A stretch of 64,000 nucleotides of DNA from Rhizobium sp. WYJ-E13. Lineage in GTDB: Bacteria; Pseudomonadota; Alphaproteobacteria; Rhizobiales; Rhizobiaceae. The stretch is taken from the NCBI RefSeq assembly GCF_018987265.1, contig NZ_CP076853.1:2914001-2978000 (forward strand). Direction: 5' to 3'. Positions 26,228 to 37,282 of this stretch are shown here, one piece after another. Both the position numbers and the translations under genes were made by a program. Positions within the stretch are counted from its first letter, which is position 1. Each line of letters opens with the position of its first letter. The notes beneath the pieces are model-generated. The model made no database searches, was not told the origin of the DNA, and was given only the letters and a program-made list of their open reading frames with translations.

Positions 26228-27131
26228 GCTTCCTCGCGACATCGTTCTCTTGGTTGACGATTCGCCCGAAGCGCTCGGCTTTTTGACCGACGCGTTGGAA
26301 CAGTCTGGCTTTTCCGTGCTGATCGCCACATCAGGCTCGGCCGCGCTCAATATCGTTGAGCGCATAACGCCGGATCTCATCCTGCTCGATGCGGTCATGC
26401 CTTCGATGGACGGTTTCGAAACCTGCCGCAGGCTGAAGGCCAATGCCGCCGTCGCCCAGGTACCCGTCATCTTCATGACGGGGCTGACCGAAACTGAGCA
26501 TGTCGTACATGCCTTGGAATCGGGCGGAGTCGACTACCTGTCGAAACCGATCAACATCGATGAACTGCGTGCCCGCATTCGCGTTCATCTGCGCAACGCC
26601 CGCTCGGCCCAAAGCGCGCGCGTGGCGCTCGATGCCGCCGGCCGTCACCTGCTGGCCGTGAAGGGCAATGGCGCGATCCATTGGTCCACGCCACAGGCCA
26701 CCCGCCTCGTCAATGCCGCCATGGGAAGCGACGATGGCATGGAGGTCGTCTCCCGCACAATCGGCACCTGGATGAAGGAGCGTGCCACTGCCGCGCGTGA
26801 CGCCCTCATCTCCATCGCTCATGTCGGTCAGGCCGCTCTTCAGCTCGCCTTCCTCGGCGCCATCGGCCCCGACGAATATCTCTTCCGCCTGACGGCTGCC
26901 AACCAGCGCAGCGACGACGAAGTGCTGCGTCGGCATTTTTCACTGACGCAGCGCGAATCCGAGGTGCTGATGTGGATCGCCAAGGGTAAGGCCAATCGCG
27001 ATATCGGCGAAATCCTCGGCCTCTCCGCACGCACCGTGAACAAGCACCTCGAACAGATCTACGTGAAGCTCGGCGTCGAAAACAGGGCATCCGCCGCCGT
27101 GAAGGCGGCGCATGTGCTGCATGAGATGTGA
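26220..27131 (+). CDS. Response regulator with receiver and LuxR-type DNA-binding domains
   Basis: A TTG start at 26220 is chosen because AAGGG lies eight bases upstream and the following codons (LAELPRDIVLLVDD) start the receiver fold; it overlaps the kinase stop by eight bases. The 303-residue product has a receiver domain (about 1-125) with phospho-acceptor Asp57 in LILLDAVMPSMDG and Lys in LSKPINI. A linker of about 100 residues follows. The C-terminal LuxR/GerE helix-turn-helix reads LTQRESEVLMWIAKGKANR in part. It is the obvious partner of the transporter-kinase. Its targets are unknown; nearby urea genes are candidates. Confidence 0.92.
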   Translation: MAELPRDIVLLVDDSPEALGFLTDALEQSGFSVLIATSGSAALNIVERITPDLILLDAVMPSMDGFETCRRLKANAAVAQVPVIFMTGLTETEHVVHALESGGVDYLSKPINIDELRARIRVHLRNARSAQSARVALDAAGRHLLAVKGNGAIHWSTPQATRLVNAAMGSDDGMEVVSRTIGTWMKERATAARDALISIAHVGQAALQLAFLGAIGPDEYLFRLTAANQRSDDEVLRRHFSLTQRESEVLMWIAKGKANRDIGEILGLSARTVNKHLEQIYVKLGVENRASAAVKAAHVLHEM

Positions 27132-27146
27132 GAGTGTCGGAAGGCC

Positions 27147-28115
27147 TCAGACAACCCGATCCGGCACGTCCCGCCCTTCGAAAAATGCCGTCACATTCTC
27201 CACGACCTTCACCCCCATCGCTGTGCGCGTTTCCTCGGTCGCGCTGCCAAGATGCGGCAGCAGGACGACATTTTCCATCCGCCGCAGCGCTTCCGGCACA
27301 TGCGGCTCCGCCTCGTAGACATCGAGCCCTGCGCCCCGGATCGTGCCTTTGGCAAGTGCGGCAATCAGTGCCGTCTCATCGACCACGTCACCGCGCGCGG
27401 TGTTGATGAGGAAAGCGCCCGGCCTCATTGCTGCGAACCGTGCCGGATTCATCAAATGCCGGTTTTCCGCTCCTCCAGGGCAATGCAACGAGACGAAATC
27501 GGAAGCCGCCAGCACCGCCTCCACCGAAGCAAGCTGACGTGCGCCGTAGCGTACTGCTTCAGCCGGATCGACCTGTGAGCGGTTGTAGAACACGACATCC
27601 ATGCCGAAACCGAAATGGCAGCGTTGCGCGAAAGCCTTGCCGATCCGCCCGAAACCGATGATGCCGACAGTCTTGCCGGTCACCTTCGTGCCGATCATAT
27701 GTGTCGGGCACCAGCCCTTCCATTCCCCGGCACGCAGCTGCCGCTCGCCCTCTCCGCCGCGGCGCGCGACGGACAGCAGGAGCAGCATGGCGATATCGGC
27801 GGTGCAGTCGGTCAACACGCTAGGCGTATTCGTCACCGCAATGCCCCTCGCCTTGGCTGTGGCGATATCGATATGATTGAAGCCGACCCCGAAATTGCCG
27901 AGGATCTTCGTGCGGAGATCACCCGCAAAGACCGCTGCCGGCAGCTTGTCGGAGACGGTCGGCAGCACCGCATCATAATCCGCCAGCGCCTGACGCAGCT
28001 CGTTTTCGCCGAGCGGCACATCATCCGTATTGAACGTTACGTCGAAACGCTCGGCGAGCACGGCTTCAACCGCGCCAGGCCAGCGCCGGGTGACGAGAAT
28101 GCGGGGTCTGGGCAT
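27147..28115 (-). CDS. D-2-hydroxyacid dehydrogenase (glyoxylate/hydroxypyruvate reductase type)
   Basis: The start at 28115 follows a good GGAGG site and gives 322 residues. The NAD(P)-binding fold holds GIIGFGRIGKAFA (about 148-160). The catalytic triad is visible as Arg in LINTARGDVVDE, Glu in DVYEAEP and His in LLPHLGSAT. The sequence is closest in character to glyoxylate/hydroxypyruvate reductases, which convert glyoxylate to glycolate or hydroxypyruvate to D-glycerate. The exact substrate cannot be fixed from sequence. It converges on the response-regulator gene with a 15-bp gap and is separated from livK by a terminator. Confidence 0.9.
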   Translation of the reverse strand: MPRPRILVTRRWPGAVEAVLAERFDVTFNTDDVPLGENELRQALADYDAVLPTVSDKLPAAVFAGDLRTKILGNFGVGFNHIDIATAKARGIAVTNTPSVLTDCTADIAMLLLLSVARRGGEGERQLRAGEWKGWCPTHMIGTKVTGKTVGIIGFGRIGKAFAQRCHFGFGMDVVFYNRSQVDPAEAVRYGARQLASVEAVLAASDFVSLHCPGGAENRHLMNPARFAAMRPGAFLINTARGDVVDETALIAALAKGTIRGAGLDVYEAEPHVPEALRRMENVVLLPHLGSATEETRTAMGVKVVENVTAFFEGRDVPDRVV

Positions 28116-28222
28116 CGATCTGGTTCCTCCATCCTTTGCCTTTGGCTTAGGACATGCCGGCCGGGAATGGAATGGTCTTTGAGTTGACGAGCACCAATCC
28201 GATGCCGCTGGGCAAGACGAAA

Positions 28223-28247
28223 GAAGCCCGGTCGATGACCGGGCTTC
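28223..28247 (-). terminator. Terminator of the liv operon after livK
   Basis: A perfect 11-bp stem, GAAGCCCGGTC with GACCGGGCTTC, closes a three-base loop. On the minus strand it is followed by TTTCGTCTT. It lies 31 bases after the livK stop. Confidence 0.75.
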
Positions 28248-28277
28248 CATGAGAGGCATCACTGCCAGAAGCTGAAA

Positions 28278-29399
28278 TTAGTCGGCCTTCTGGAAGTAGC
28301 TGTACTTGCCGTCTTCGCCCTTCTTCCATTCATACATGACGTAGCCCGGAAGCTTCGGGTCGCCCTTTTCGTCGAAGGAGATGTCGCCGAGAACGGTCGG
28401 GAACGGACCCTTTTCCTTCATGGCCGCAGCAACCGCTTCAGCGTCCGTAGAACCGGCAGCCTTGGCAGCAGCAGCGATCGTCTGCAGCGCAGCGTAGGAA
28501 TAGAGCGTGTAAGCTTCCGGGTTGAAGCCGGCAGCCTTGAACTTCGCGACGAGGTCCTTGTTGGCCGGGTTGACCGTCGGATCCGGGCCGAAGGTGTTCA
28601 GGGTACCGGCAACGGCGTCACCAGCGATGGAAGCAAGTTCGTTCGAGACGATACCGTCACCCGAAACGAGCGCTGCCTTCAGGCCCTGGTCGGCCGACTG
28701 GCGGATGATGAGACCGGCTTCGGTGTGCAGACCGCCCCAATAGATGATGGTAACGCCGGCTTCCTTCATCTTTGCGATGAGGGCCGAGAAGTCCTTGTCG
28801 CCGACGTTGACGCCTTCGTACATGGCTTCGGTGACGCCAGCGGCATTCAGAGCCTTCTTGGTTTCGTCAGCGAGGCCCTGGCCATAAGGAGTCTTGTCGT
28901 GAATGACGGCGATCTTGGCGTCCTTGAAGTGGTCGGCCAGATACTTGCCGGCGATGGCGCCCTGCTGGTCGTCGCGGCCGCAGGTGCGGAAGGTGTTCCA
29001 AAGGCCACGCTCGGTGAAGACCGGGTTGGTAGCAGCCGGTGTGATTTCGAGAATGCCGTTTTCGGCATAAACTTCCGAAGCCGGGATCGAAACGCCCGAG
29101 TTGAAGTGGCCAACAACGAACTTCACGCCGTCAGCAACGAACTTGTTGGCAACGGAGATACCCTGCTTCGGGTCAGAAACGTCGTCGCCGAGCTCGATTT
29201 TGATCATCTCGCCGTTGATACCGCCAGCAGCGTTGATGTCAGCAGCTGCCTGCTCGGCACCCTTCTGCAGCTGCGCGCCGAATGCAGCGTTTGGACCCGT
29301 CAGCGGGCCGCCAACGCCGACAAGGATGTCAGCTCGTGCGATGCCGCCGAAAGCGACGATCGCCGTCAGTGCCACCGCTGACAAGAGAGACTTCTTCAT
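28278..29399 (-). CDS. livK: Branched-chain amino acid ABC transporter substrate-binding protein
   Basis: The start at 29399 follows GGGAG and begins a signal peptide ([19 protein letters not shown], cleavage near ARA, residue 23), giving 373 residues. The mature protein has the type-I periplasmic-binding fold with [17 protein letters not shown] and the ligand-loop region [15 protein letters not shown]. It should bind Leu, Ile, Val and possibly other amino acids (the rhizobial Bra/Liv system has broad specificity). It is the last gene of the operon, 118 bp after the DUF6867 gene. That gap may contain a separate promoter, as binding proteins are usually made in excess. Confidence 0.94.
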   Translation of the reverse strand: MKKSLLSAVALTAIVAFGGIARADILVGVGGPLTGPNAAFGAQLQKGAEQAAADINAAGGINGEMIKIELGDDVSDPKQGISVANKFVADGVKFVVGHFNSGVSIPASEVYAENGILEITPAATNPVFTERGLWNTFRTCGRDDQQGAIAGKYLADHFKDAKIAVIHDKTPYGQGLADETKKALNAAGVTEAMYEGVNVGDKDFSALIAKMKEAGVTIIYWGGLHTEAGLIIRQSADQGLKAALVSGDGIVSNELASIAGDAVAGTLNTFGPDPTVNPANKDLVAKFKAAGFNPEAYTLYSYAALQTIAAAAKAAGSTDAEAVAAAMKEKGPFPTVLGDISFDEKGDPKLPGYVMYEWKKGEDGKYSYFQKAD

Positions 29400-29517
29400 A
29401 TTGTTACTCCCAATTTTTGGGCGGGTTCTTCCAAGGCCCGACGCAAACCCCACCTTTGACTGCGCCGGGAAAGCTGTTCCGCTCTGAAGGCAATTCATGC
29501 CTAGTTTCAACGGGCTG

Positions 29518-29871
29518 TCAATGTTTCTCCTTCCACGAAAACGCGGAAGTTTTTTCGTACAGCCAGTAATAGTTGTTGACCATTTGATTGGTACGGCGAT
29601 AGCGGAACCCGGCTGTCGAGAAGATCAGCAAAGTTACGAAATCGATAATATAGAAGAGGGCGCTGAGCATTGGGCCGTTAAACAGCGCATGATGCAGGAA
29701 CTGCATCGCCCATGCGAGCAGGAACGTATAGAAGACGACCAGCGGATAGTTGTTCCAGCCGTCCGCAACCGCCCTGCCGGCACGCCACGCCGTCCAGAAA
29801 CCGATGAGCACAACGAGAGCTCGGATGACGAGCTTCACGCCGTTGTCGCTTTCGAAGAAAAGTCCCTGCAT
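29518..29871 (-). CDS. DUF6867-type small membrane protein in the liv operon
   Basis: A 117-residue protein with about three membrane helices (residues 12-32, 42-62 and 68-88) and a short basic C-terminus ending in SFSW-type residues and KEKH. The start at 29871 follows a GGGAGAG site. It lies 25 bp after livF and before livK, all on the same strand, so it is part of the uptake operon. I recall a family of this kind (DUF6867) associated with rhizobial liv genes; its function is not known. It may assist assembly or regulation of the transporter, which is inference. Confidence 0.75.
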   Translation of the reverse strand: MQGLFFESDNGVKLVIRALVVLIGFWTAWRAGRAVADGWNNYPLVVFYTFLLAWAMQFLHHALFNGPMLSALFYIIDFVTLLIFSTAGFRYRRTNQMVNNYYWLYEKTSAFSWKEKH

Positions 29872-29896
29872 AATCAAACTCTCCCTTCTGCCGCGA

Positions 29897-30628
29897 TCAA
29901 TGCCGCCCGCCTTCGAGATAGGCAGCACGCACCTCAGGATTAGCAAGCAGTTCCTTGCCGCTGCCGCTCATCGTTACCTTGCCGTTGACCAGCACATAGG
30001 CCCGGTGCGACAGCTTGAGTGCTGCGAATGCGTTCTGCTCCACGAGGAAGACGGTCAGCCCCTCCTTCTCGTTCAGCATCTTGATAGCTTCGAAGATGCC
30101 CTTCACAATCAGCGGAGCGAGGCCGAGCGACGGTTCGTCGAGCAGCAGCAGCTTCGGGCGCGCCATCAGCGCGCGGCCAATCGAAAGCATCTGCTGTTCG
30201 CCACCTGAAAGCGTGCCGCCACGCTGCGACTGACGCTCCTTAAGACGCGGGAACATAAAGAAAATCTTTTCTACATCCTCATGAAAGTATTTGAGATTAT
30301 CGAGACCGGCGCCCATCTGGAGATTTTCCAGCACGGTCATTCGCGGAAAGATGCGTCGTCCTTCGGGCGACTGAGCGATACGTAACCGCGCGATCTCATG
30401 CGTCGGCAGCTTGGTGATATCCTGACCGTCGAAGACAATCGAGCCGGTACGGGCCTGCGGGCTGCCGCAGATCGTCATCATCAGCGTCGACTTGCCGGCG
30501 CCGTTCGCGCCAATGAGGCTGACGATTTCACCCTTCTTTACCTCAACATCGATGCCGGCGAGCGCGCGAATATTGCCGTAATAGGTCTCGACGCCCTGGA
30601 CCTTGAGAAGCTGTTCTCCGGCCGCCAT
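29897..30628 (-). CDS. livF: Branched-chain amino acid ABC transporter ATP-binding protein LivF
   Basis: The 243-residue ATPase has Walker A GANGAGKST (about residues 38-46), signature LSGGEQQMLSIGRA and Walker B LLLLDEPSLGLAP. The phrase YYGNIRALAGIDVEV near the N-terminus is typical of LivF. It pairs with LivG to power uptake through LivH/LivM. Its ATG overlaps the livG stop by one base, indicating coupled translation. Confidence 0.96.
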   Translation of the reverse strand: MAAGEQLLKVQGVETYYGNIRALAGIDVEVKKGEIVSLIGANGAGKSTLMMTICGSPQARTGSIVFDGQDITKLPTHEIARLRIAQSPEGRRIFPRMTVLENLQMGAGLDNLKYFHEDVEKIFFMFPRLKERQSQRGGTLSGGEQQMLSIGRALMARPKLLLLDEPSLGLAPLIVKGIFEAIKMLNEKEGLTVFLVEQNAFAALKLSHRAYVLVNGKVTMSGSGKELLANPEVRAAYLEGGRH

Positions 30629-31493
30629 CAGATTGCGCCCCCTTCTACGGTCGCGATGACCTCTTCGACTTCTTCATCCTCGACACCAAGATAGGCTGCA
30701 ATAACCCTCGGGTCGTTCTTCACGTGGTCGGGGTTTCCGTCGGAAATCTTCTGGCCGTATTCCAGAACGATGACGTGGTCGGAAATTTCCATGACCACCG
30801 ACATGTCGTGCTCGATGAGCAGGATAGAGGTGCCGGTTTCGGTGCGAATCCCTTTCAGCAAAGCATTGAGCGCTGCCGATTCACGCGGATTGAGACCGGC
30901 AGCCGGCTCGTCGAGGCAAAGCAGCTCCGGACCGGTGCACATGGCGCGAGCGATTTCCAGACGACGCTGGGCGCCGTAAGGCAAGTCGCCGGCCGGATCG
31001 TCGGCACGGTCGATAAGGTCGGCCTTCTCCAGCCAGTGGCGTGCAAGCTCGATGGCTGCTGCCGCTTCCTTCTTGTAGGGACCTATGCCGAGCAGGCCGA
31101 GCACCGTGTAGCCCGACGCTTTCATCAGCTTATTATGTTGGGCGACCAGCAGGTTTTCCAGAACGGTGAGGCCCGAGAACAGGCGGATGTTCTGGAAAGT
31201 ACGGGCAACCTTGGCTTCCTTGGTGATGCGGAAGTCCGGCAGGCGCTCGAGAAGGTACTGCTTGCCGCTGTTCTGCGTCAACGTAATCATGCCCATCGTC
31301 GGCTTGTAGAAACCGGTGATGCAATTGAAGACGGTCGTCTTGCCCGCACCGTTCGGGCCGATCAACGCGGTGATTTCGCCGCGCTTGGCCTCGAAGGAGA
31401 AGTCGTTGATGGCCATCAGGCCGCCGAACTTCATCGACAGGTGCTCGACCTTGAGCAAAGTGTCATTCGACATCGTATTCTCGACGGGGCTCA

Positions 31494-31494
<1 letters not shown>
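30628..31494 (-). CDS. livG: Branched-chain amino acid ABC transporter ATP-binding protein LivG
   Basis: The start at 31494 overlaps the livM stop (TGATG arrangement) and has GGAGGG upstream, giving 288 residues; a second Met seven residues later is an alternative. It carries Walker A GPNGAGKTT and Walker B LLCLDEPAAGLNP. The signature is LPYGAQRRLEIARA, the form with PYG-x-Q that marks LivG rather than LivF. It forms the ATPase pair with LivF. Confidence 0.96.
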
Positions 31495-32891
<1,397 letters not shown>

Positions 32892-32894
32892 GAC

Positions 32895-33797
32895 TTATAC
32901 CTTCTCGACTTCCGGCCGGCCGAGAATGCCCGTCGGCTTGAAGATCAGCACGAATGCAAGAATGGCGAAGGTAGCGACATCCTTGTACGCGATGGTGAAA
33001 TAGGCCGACCACAGGGATTCGATGAGACCGATCATCAGCCCGCCGAGAACAGCGCCCGGCAGTGAGCCGATGCCGCCGAGAACGGCCGCAGTGAAGGCCT
33101 TGACGCCCGGGATGAAACCATCATTGAACGACGCGACACCATAATACATCAGGTACATCGTGCCGGCGACAGCTGCGAGTGCCGCACCCATTATGAAGGT
33201 AATCGAGATGGTCTGGTCGACATTGACGCCCAGAAGGGCGGCCATCTTGCGGTCCTGTTCGGTCGCGCGCTGAGCACGTCCGAGTGCCGTCTTGTTGACG
33301 AGATACCAGAAGGCAGCAAGCAGAACGACGGTCACGACAATGATGATGATCTGCTTCAGCGAGATCGAGAGACCGCCGATATTATAAACCGTGCCGACGA
33401 GTGGTGGAATCGGCTTGTTGCGCGGACCCTGCGTGACCTGGATGAAGTTCGACAGCGTGATCGACATGCCGATCGCGGTAATCAGCGGTGCCAGGCGGAA
33501 TGAGCCGCGCAGCGGGCGGTAGGCGACGCGCTCTATCGTCCAATTCCACAAACTCGTCATCAGCATCGCGACCACAAGCATCGCCAGCAGCAGCACGGCT
33601 ACCGGAAGACCTGCGAAGATGGATGTGAGAACGAGAAAGACGATAAGAGCAGCGAAGCCACCGAGCATGAAAATGTCGCCATGGGCGAAGTTGATCATGC
33701 CGATAATGCCGTAAACCATCGTATAGCCAATAGCCACAAGGCCATAGATGGATCCGAGAGTCAGCCCATTGAAGAGCTGCTGGACGAAATACTCCAT
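32895..33797 (-). CDS. livH: Branched-chain amino acid ABC transporter permease LivH
   Basis: The 300-residue permease has about eight membrane helices. It contains GSIYGLVAIGYTMVYGIIGM near the N-terminus and GGIGSLPGAVLGG, the conserved cytoplasmic loop that contacts the ATPases. It is the first gene of livH-livM-livG-livF-DUF6867-livK. A promoter must lie in the 500-bp AT-richer region upstream. Confidence 0.96.
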   Translation of the reverse strand: MEYFVQQLFNGLTLGSIYGLVAIGYTMVYGIIGMINFAHGDIFMLGGFAALIVFLVLTSIFAGLPVAVLLLAMLVVAMLMTSLWNWTIERVAYRPLRGSFRLAPLITAIGMSITLSNFIQVTQGPRNKPIPPLVGTVYNIGGLSISLKQIIIIVVTVVLLAAFWYLVNKTALGRAQRATEQDRKMAALLGVNVDQTISITFIMGAALAAVAGTMYLMYYGVASFNDGFIPGVKAFTAAVLGGIGSLPGAVLGGLMIGLIESLWSAYFTIAYKDVATFAILAFVLIFKPTGILGRPEVEKV

Positions 33798-34306
33798 ATG
33801 TCATTTCCCCTGGATGCGAACCAAATTTTAAGTTGCATCTCTTATTGGTTTTATCGCTCATGCTTTCACATGCGCCACTAGCTCGCATTGCATAGCGGTT
33901 TCGTCGGAAATGTGAAGACAAAAAGGATTTACTGCGTCAGAATCTTGGGCAAACAGGCGTAGATGGCGCAATTCGAACCAAAATCCACACAAAAGCGGCA
34001 TCGTTTGGCAAATTTTTAGCCAGATCAGGCTTCGTCAATTAATCTTTGGGCACCGAACGAAACCGAAGATGCTCGCCCTCTGCGCAAACTGTTCCACACG
34101 TAAGGAAGTTGACGAAATTTCAAACTCCAAGATGCCATCTATTGCAAATGACATTTCACGGGCAGCCGCTTCTGACGCGGTTTGTGCAAACCTCGCGAGC
34201 CTGTGCTAATGTTGCGGCATTCCGGCAAAAGGGTGCGGCATCACTTCCTATACATTATATGTAGCGCGGTGGTCTCAAGACGAATTTGCAGACGAACGGC
34301 AGGAAT
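33798..34306. other. Divergent intergenic region between livH and the CysQ-like gene
   Basis: About 500 bases with lower GC content and no convincing gene. It must hold the livH promoter and that of the plus-strand phosphatase. A short palindrome, TACAT-TAT-ATGTA, occurs just upstream of the latter at about 34251-34263. I found no sigma-54 spacing match for livH. Confidence 0.5.
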
Positions 34307-35104
34307 ATGCTGAAAACATTTGAACGGGCGGCACTCGAAGCCGGCAAAGCCATCATGGAAGTCTTCTGCGATGGCTGCCCAGTGGAAATGAAAGCTGATG
34401 AAAGCCCGGTGACGATCGCTGACCAGGAGGCCGAGCGCACCATACTGGCGCATCTGAAACGCAGTTTCCCTGGGATCCCCGTTATCGCCGAAGAATCGGT
34501 AGCCGCTGGCAGAGTGCCTGATATCGCCGGAAAGTCCTTCTTTCTGGTCGATCCGCTCGACGGCACCCGCGAATTCCTGGATAAGCGTCAGGAATTCACC
34601 GTCAATATCGCCTATGTGGAAGATGGCATTCCCGTCGCCGGAATCGTCTATGCCCCAGCGCTCGGCATCGCTTTTTCCGGCGACCGCGGAAGCGCGGAGA
34701 AACTGCTGATCGACGACAACTTTGCGATAACGAAGAGAATGCCGATCAAGGTGCGCAAACAGCCGGCAGAGAGTATGGCGCTCGCGAGTTTCCGGCATGA
34801 CAGCCCGGAGACCGGTCTCTTCCTCGCCAGGCATGCAATCTCCAAATGCACCAACATCGGCTCCTCCCTGAAATTCTGCCTGCTGGCGGAGGGCAAGGCC
34901 GACGTCTACCCGCGCTTCACCCGCACCATGGAATGGGATACCGCGGCCGGCGATGCGGTCTTGCGGGCGGCCGGTGGATCGACTGTCACGATGGATGGCC
35001 AGCCGCTCATCTACGGCAAAACCGGTGCAGCTGCCGATTTCGACTTCGCAAATCCCCATTTCGTCTCTTGGGGCGGCACCAAGCCTGCGCTCGAGCGGGC
35101 ATGA
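34307..35104 (+). CDS. cysQ: CysQ-like 3'(2'),5'-bisphosphate nucleotidase (inositol monophosphatase superfamily)
   Basis: The start at 34307 (ATG after AGGA) is preferred to an upstream TTG; it gives 265 residues. The metal-dependent phosphatase motifs are present: EES (about residue 62), DPLDGTREF, and WDTAAGDAVLRAAGG. The DPLDGT-RE-F form is characteristic of CysQ, which removes the 3'-phosphate from PAP formed in sulfate assimilation or sulfotransferase reactions. Other members act on inositol phosphates, so the assignment is good but not absolute. It stands alone, with long spacers on both sides. Confidence 0.85.
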   Translation: MLKTFERAALEAGKAIMEVFCDGCPVEMKADESPVTIADQEAERTILAHLKRSFPGIPVIAEESVAAGRVPDIAGKSFFLVDPLDGTREFLDKRQEFTVNIAYVEDGIPVAGIVYAPALGIAFSGDRGSAEKLLIDDNFAITKRMPIKVRKQPAESMALASFRHDSPETGLFLARHAISKCTNIGSSLKFCLLAEGKADVYPRFTRTMEWDTAAGDAVLRAAGGSTVTMDGQPLIYGKTGAAADFDFANPHFVSWGGTKPALERA

Positions 35105-35784
35105 CGGGACGGTCGCCGAAGTTGGCCTCTTTCGGCCTCTTCGCGTTAATATTGCAGCAGGGCGATCTTACATCGGCGCCCGGATGCCCCTCGGCCTGGA
35201 GAATCACTCGATGATTTCCGTCTCCGGTCCTCACTTTCGTTTCGGAGCCAGCGCCTTTTCCGTTCCGGTCGCATGCTCTCTCGACACAATGTCGCCACAA
35301 TCAGCAAAGCGCACGTCGTGTGACTTCGGTAACATTGCTGCGGCAGGAAGACACAATTATGGTAGCTAAACCATAGTTTCGGAATATCGGCTCCAGCAGT
35401 TTCTCTGCTCCCATTCTGGCACAATAGACGATAAATTCGATCCTGGTGAAATCGGGATCGCCCCGGCCCTGCCGGGAATGAACCGTTTTGGCACGGTGTA
35501 AGCCACAACCAACGCAACCGTCGTTTGCTGTGTCGAATCTGCCAAGCACATATAATTCCTAATAAAAACCCCGGTTGAAAAATAAAACTCCTGATTTTGC
35601 ATTAACTTAACGCAACTGCGAAGTTTGCTGCGATGCGAAATTTCTCTGGACTCGGTTAAACAAATGTCGCAAATTTAGGATGTAGTAGGGTTAAACGTCG
35701 CCTAACATTGTCGCGCCTTAATCTGGCGCTAACCAAGCCATCGAATGACACCGCCGAGAGCTTCAAAATACAAAGGGTAGATCC
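35105..35784. other. Long AT-rich leader before the ExoY-like gene
   Basis: About 680 bases carry no convincing gene; short frames here have no family features. The right half is clearly AT-rich compared with its flanks. It contains the palindrome at 35597-35615 and two related GTTAAAC...TGTCGC stretches (about 35656-35676 and 35690-35716). This is unusually long for a bacterial leader and probably holds several regulatory sites. Confidence 0.55.
35597..35615. promoter_or_regulatory. Near-perfect palindrome upstream of the ExoY-like gene
   Basis: TTGCATTAACTTAACGCAA reads as two 9-base arms around a central C with eight of nine pairs matched. It lies 170 bp before the gene start. The regulator is unknown. 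Confidence 0.5.
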
Positions 35785-36510
35785 TTGAGCGTCATGGACC
35801 TTAACAAAAGTATTTCTGAAGAGAGCTTTCGCGTTACGCCTGTTCATCAGGTCAACGCGAGGTTCCCAGTTGCCGCACTCGACAGCATCGTTCTGCCACC
35901 TGCCTCCGTGCAGTTCGCGCTGAAACGAGCCTTCGATATTTTTGCTTCGATCAGCGCACTTATCGTGCTTGCTCCGCTTCTTCTGGTCGTCGCCGCCCTG
36001 ATCAAGATGGACAGCCCCGGTCCGGTGCTTTTCAAGCAGACCCGCTGGGGCAAGAATTGCCGCGCCATCAAGGTCTACAAGTTCCGCTCGATGCGTACCG
36101 ACATGTGCGACGTCACGGGCGTTGCCCAAACCGTGAAGAACGATCCACGCGTCACCCGCGTCGGCGCTTTCCTGCGTCGCTCGAACATTGATGAACTGCC
36201 GCAGCTTCTCAACGTACTGAAGGGCGACATGTCGGTTGTCGGGCCGCGCTGCCATGCAATCGGCATGCGTGCCGGCGGCATGCTCTACGAAGAGCTGGTT
36301 CCGCAATATCATCACCGCCACGCCATGCGTCCCGGCATCACCGGTCTGGCGCAGATGCGCGGCCTGCGTGGCCCGACAGACCGCCCGGCCAAGGCCCGCG
36401 CCCGCATCGCCAGCGATCTCCATTATGTCGAGAACTTCTCGCTGGTGATGGACATCCGCATCATCATCGGAACGCTGATTTCCGAACTGAACGGCGGCAA
36501 AGGCTTCTGA
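35785..36510 (+). CDS. ExoY-like undecaprenyl-phosphate sugar phosphotransferase
   Basis: The 241-residue protein uses a TTG start, chosen because AAAGGG lies seven bases before it. After a variable 45-residue N-terminus there is one membrane segment (about 52-74). Then comes the bacterial sugar-transferase domain with [39 protein letters not shown] and [12 protein letters not shown], all typical of the WbaP/ExoY/PssA class. It should transfer a sugar-1-phosphate to undecaprenyl phosphate, starting a surface polysaccharide. It is not the main PssA of R. leguminosarum in sequence character. No other polysaccharide gene is nearby; a LuxR-type regulator is convergent. Confidence 0.88.
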   Translation: MSVMDLNKSISEESFRVTPVHQVNARFPVAALDSIVLPPASVQFALKRAFDIFASISALIVLAPLLLVVAALIKMDSPGPVLFKQTRWGKNCRAIKVYKFRSMRTDMCDVTGVAQTVKNDPRVTRVGAFLRRSNIDELPQLLNVLKGDMSVVGPRCHAIGMRAGGMLYEELVPQYHHRHAMRPGITGLAQMRGLRGPTDRPAKARARIASDLHYVENFSLVMDIRIIIGTLISELNGGKGF

Positions 36511-36535
36511 TTGGAAAAAGAGAGGGTATCGGCCG

Positions 36536-37282
36536 TCAGAGCAGCCGATACCGGAATGCGCGGGCGACAGCCTGCATGCGGTTGACCGAATCCAGCTTTC
36601 GCATGGCGCTCTTCAGATATCCCACCACTGTATGCGACGAGAGATCGAGAATGATTGCAATTTCGTCGCTGCTCTTGCCCGCGGCCGACCAGCGCAGGCA
36701 TTCGATCTCCCTCCGTGTGAGGCTTTCCGATGGCCGGTCTTCCGGCTTCTCGTCGCTCGGAAGCGTGTCCAGAAGCTCCATGCAGCCATAAAGCAGCGTC
36801 GTTGCTTCTTCGCGAGAGGGCATCGCACGCGTACCCGAAAAAGCGAAGATGTATTGTTTGAGGTCAGCGTCGTGCAGCGCGAAAGCGAAGGTATGCTTCA
36901 GCCCGTGCATCTGAAACATCGTGTTCAGACGACGGTTTTCCTGATTCGCTGCATTGCCGCCAAAAGGCCCCTCATCGCAGAAGACGGGCATAATGGTGCG
37001 CTTCATGACAGCAACCAGCTTGCTGCAATAGAAAAGGTCCGCCTCCTCGTAAAAGTTGACGAGGCTCTGCGGCCAGTTGCTGATCAGCTTGTTTTCGAGA
37101 AAGGCCGTTCGATCCCCACGCGGGAATACGGAAAACAGGTGGAATTCGAACCCGGCAGCCTTCGTCAGCTCGTCCAGGCGGTCTGCACCGTCGACGGCGG
37201 AAATGCCCGTAGAACCGGCTCCGAAAGGCGAAAATGCGGTATCATCGGCGCAGTCACGGACTGCGCGTTCACGTCTCTTCAT
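36536..37282 (-). CDS. Orphan LuxR-family regulator with an autoinducer-domain-like N-terminus
   Basis: The 248-residue protein has a C-terminal LuxR helix-turn-helix (LTRREIECLRWSAAGKSSDE in part, about 180-240). Its N-terminal alpha/beta domain has the length of an acyl-homoserine-lactone-binding domain. The conserved Trp, Tyr and Asp positions of the lactone pocket (WxxxY...DP) are only partly recognisable: NWPQSLVNFYEEADLF keeps a Trp and a Tyr, but the Asp-Pro is absent. No LuxI synthase gene is close. It may respond to another ligand or act without one. It converges with the ExoY-like gene. Confidence 0.85.
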   Translation of the reverse strand: MKRRERAVRDCADDTAFSPFGAGSTGISAVDGADRLDELTKAAGFEFHLFSVFPRGDRTAFLENKLISNWPQSLVNFYEEADLFYCSKLVAVMKRTIMPVFCDEGPFGGNAANQENRRLNTMFQMHGLKHTFAFALHDADLKQYIFAFSGTRAMPSREEATTLLYGCMELLDTLPSDEKPEDRPSESLTRREIECLRWSAAGKSSDEIAIILDLSSHTVVGYLKSAMRKLDSVNRMQAVARAFRYRLL

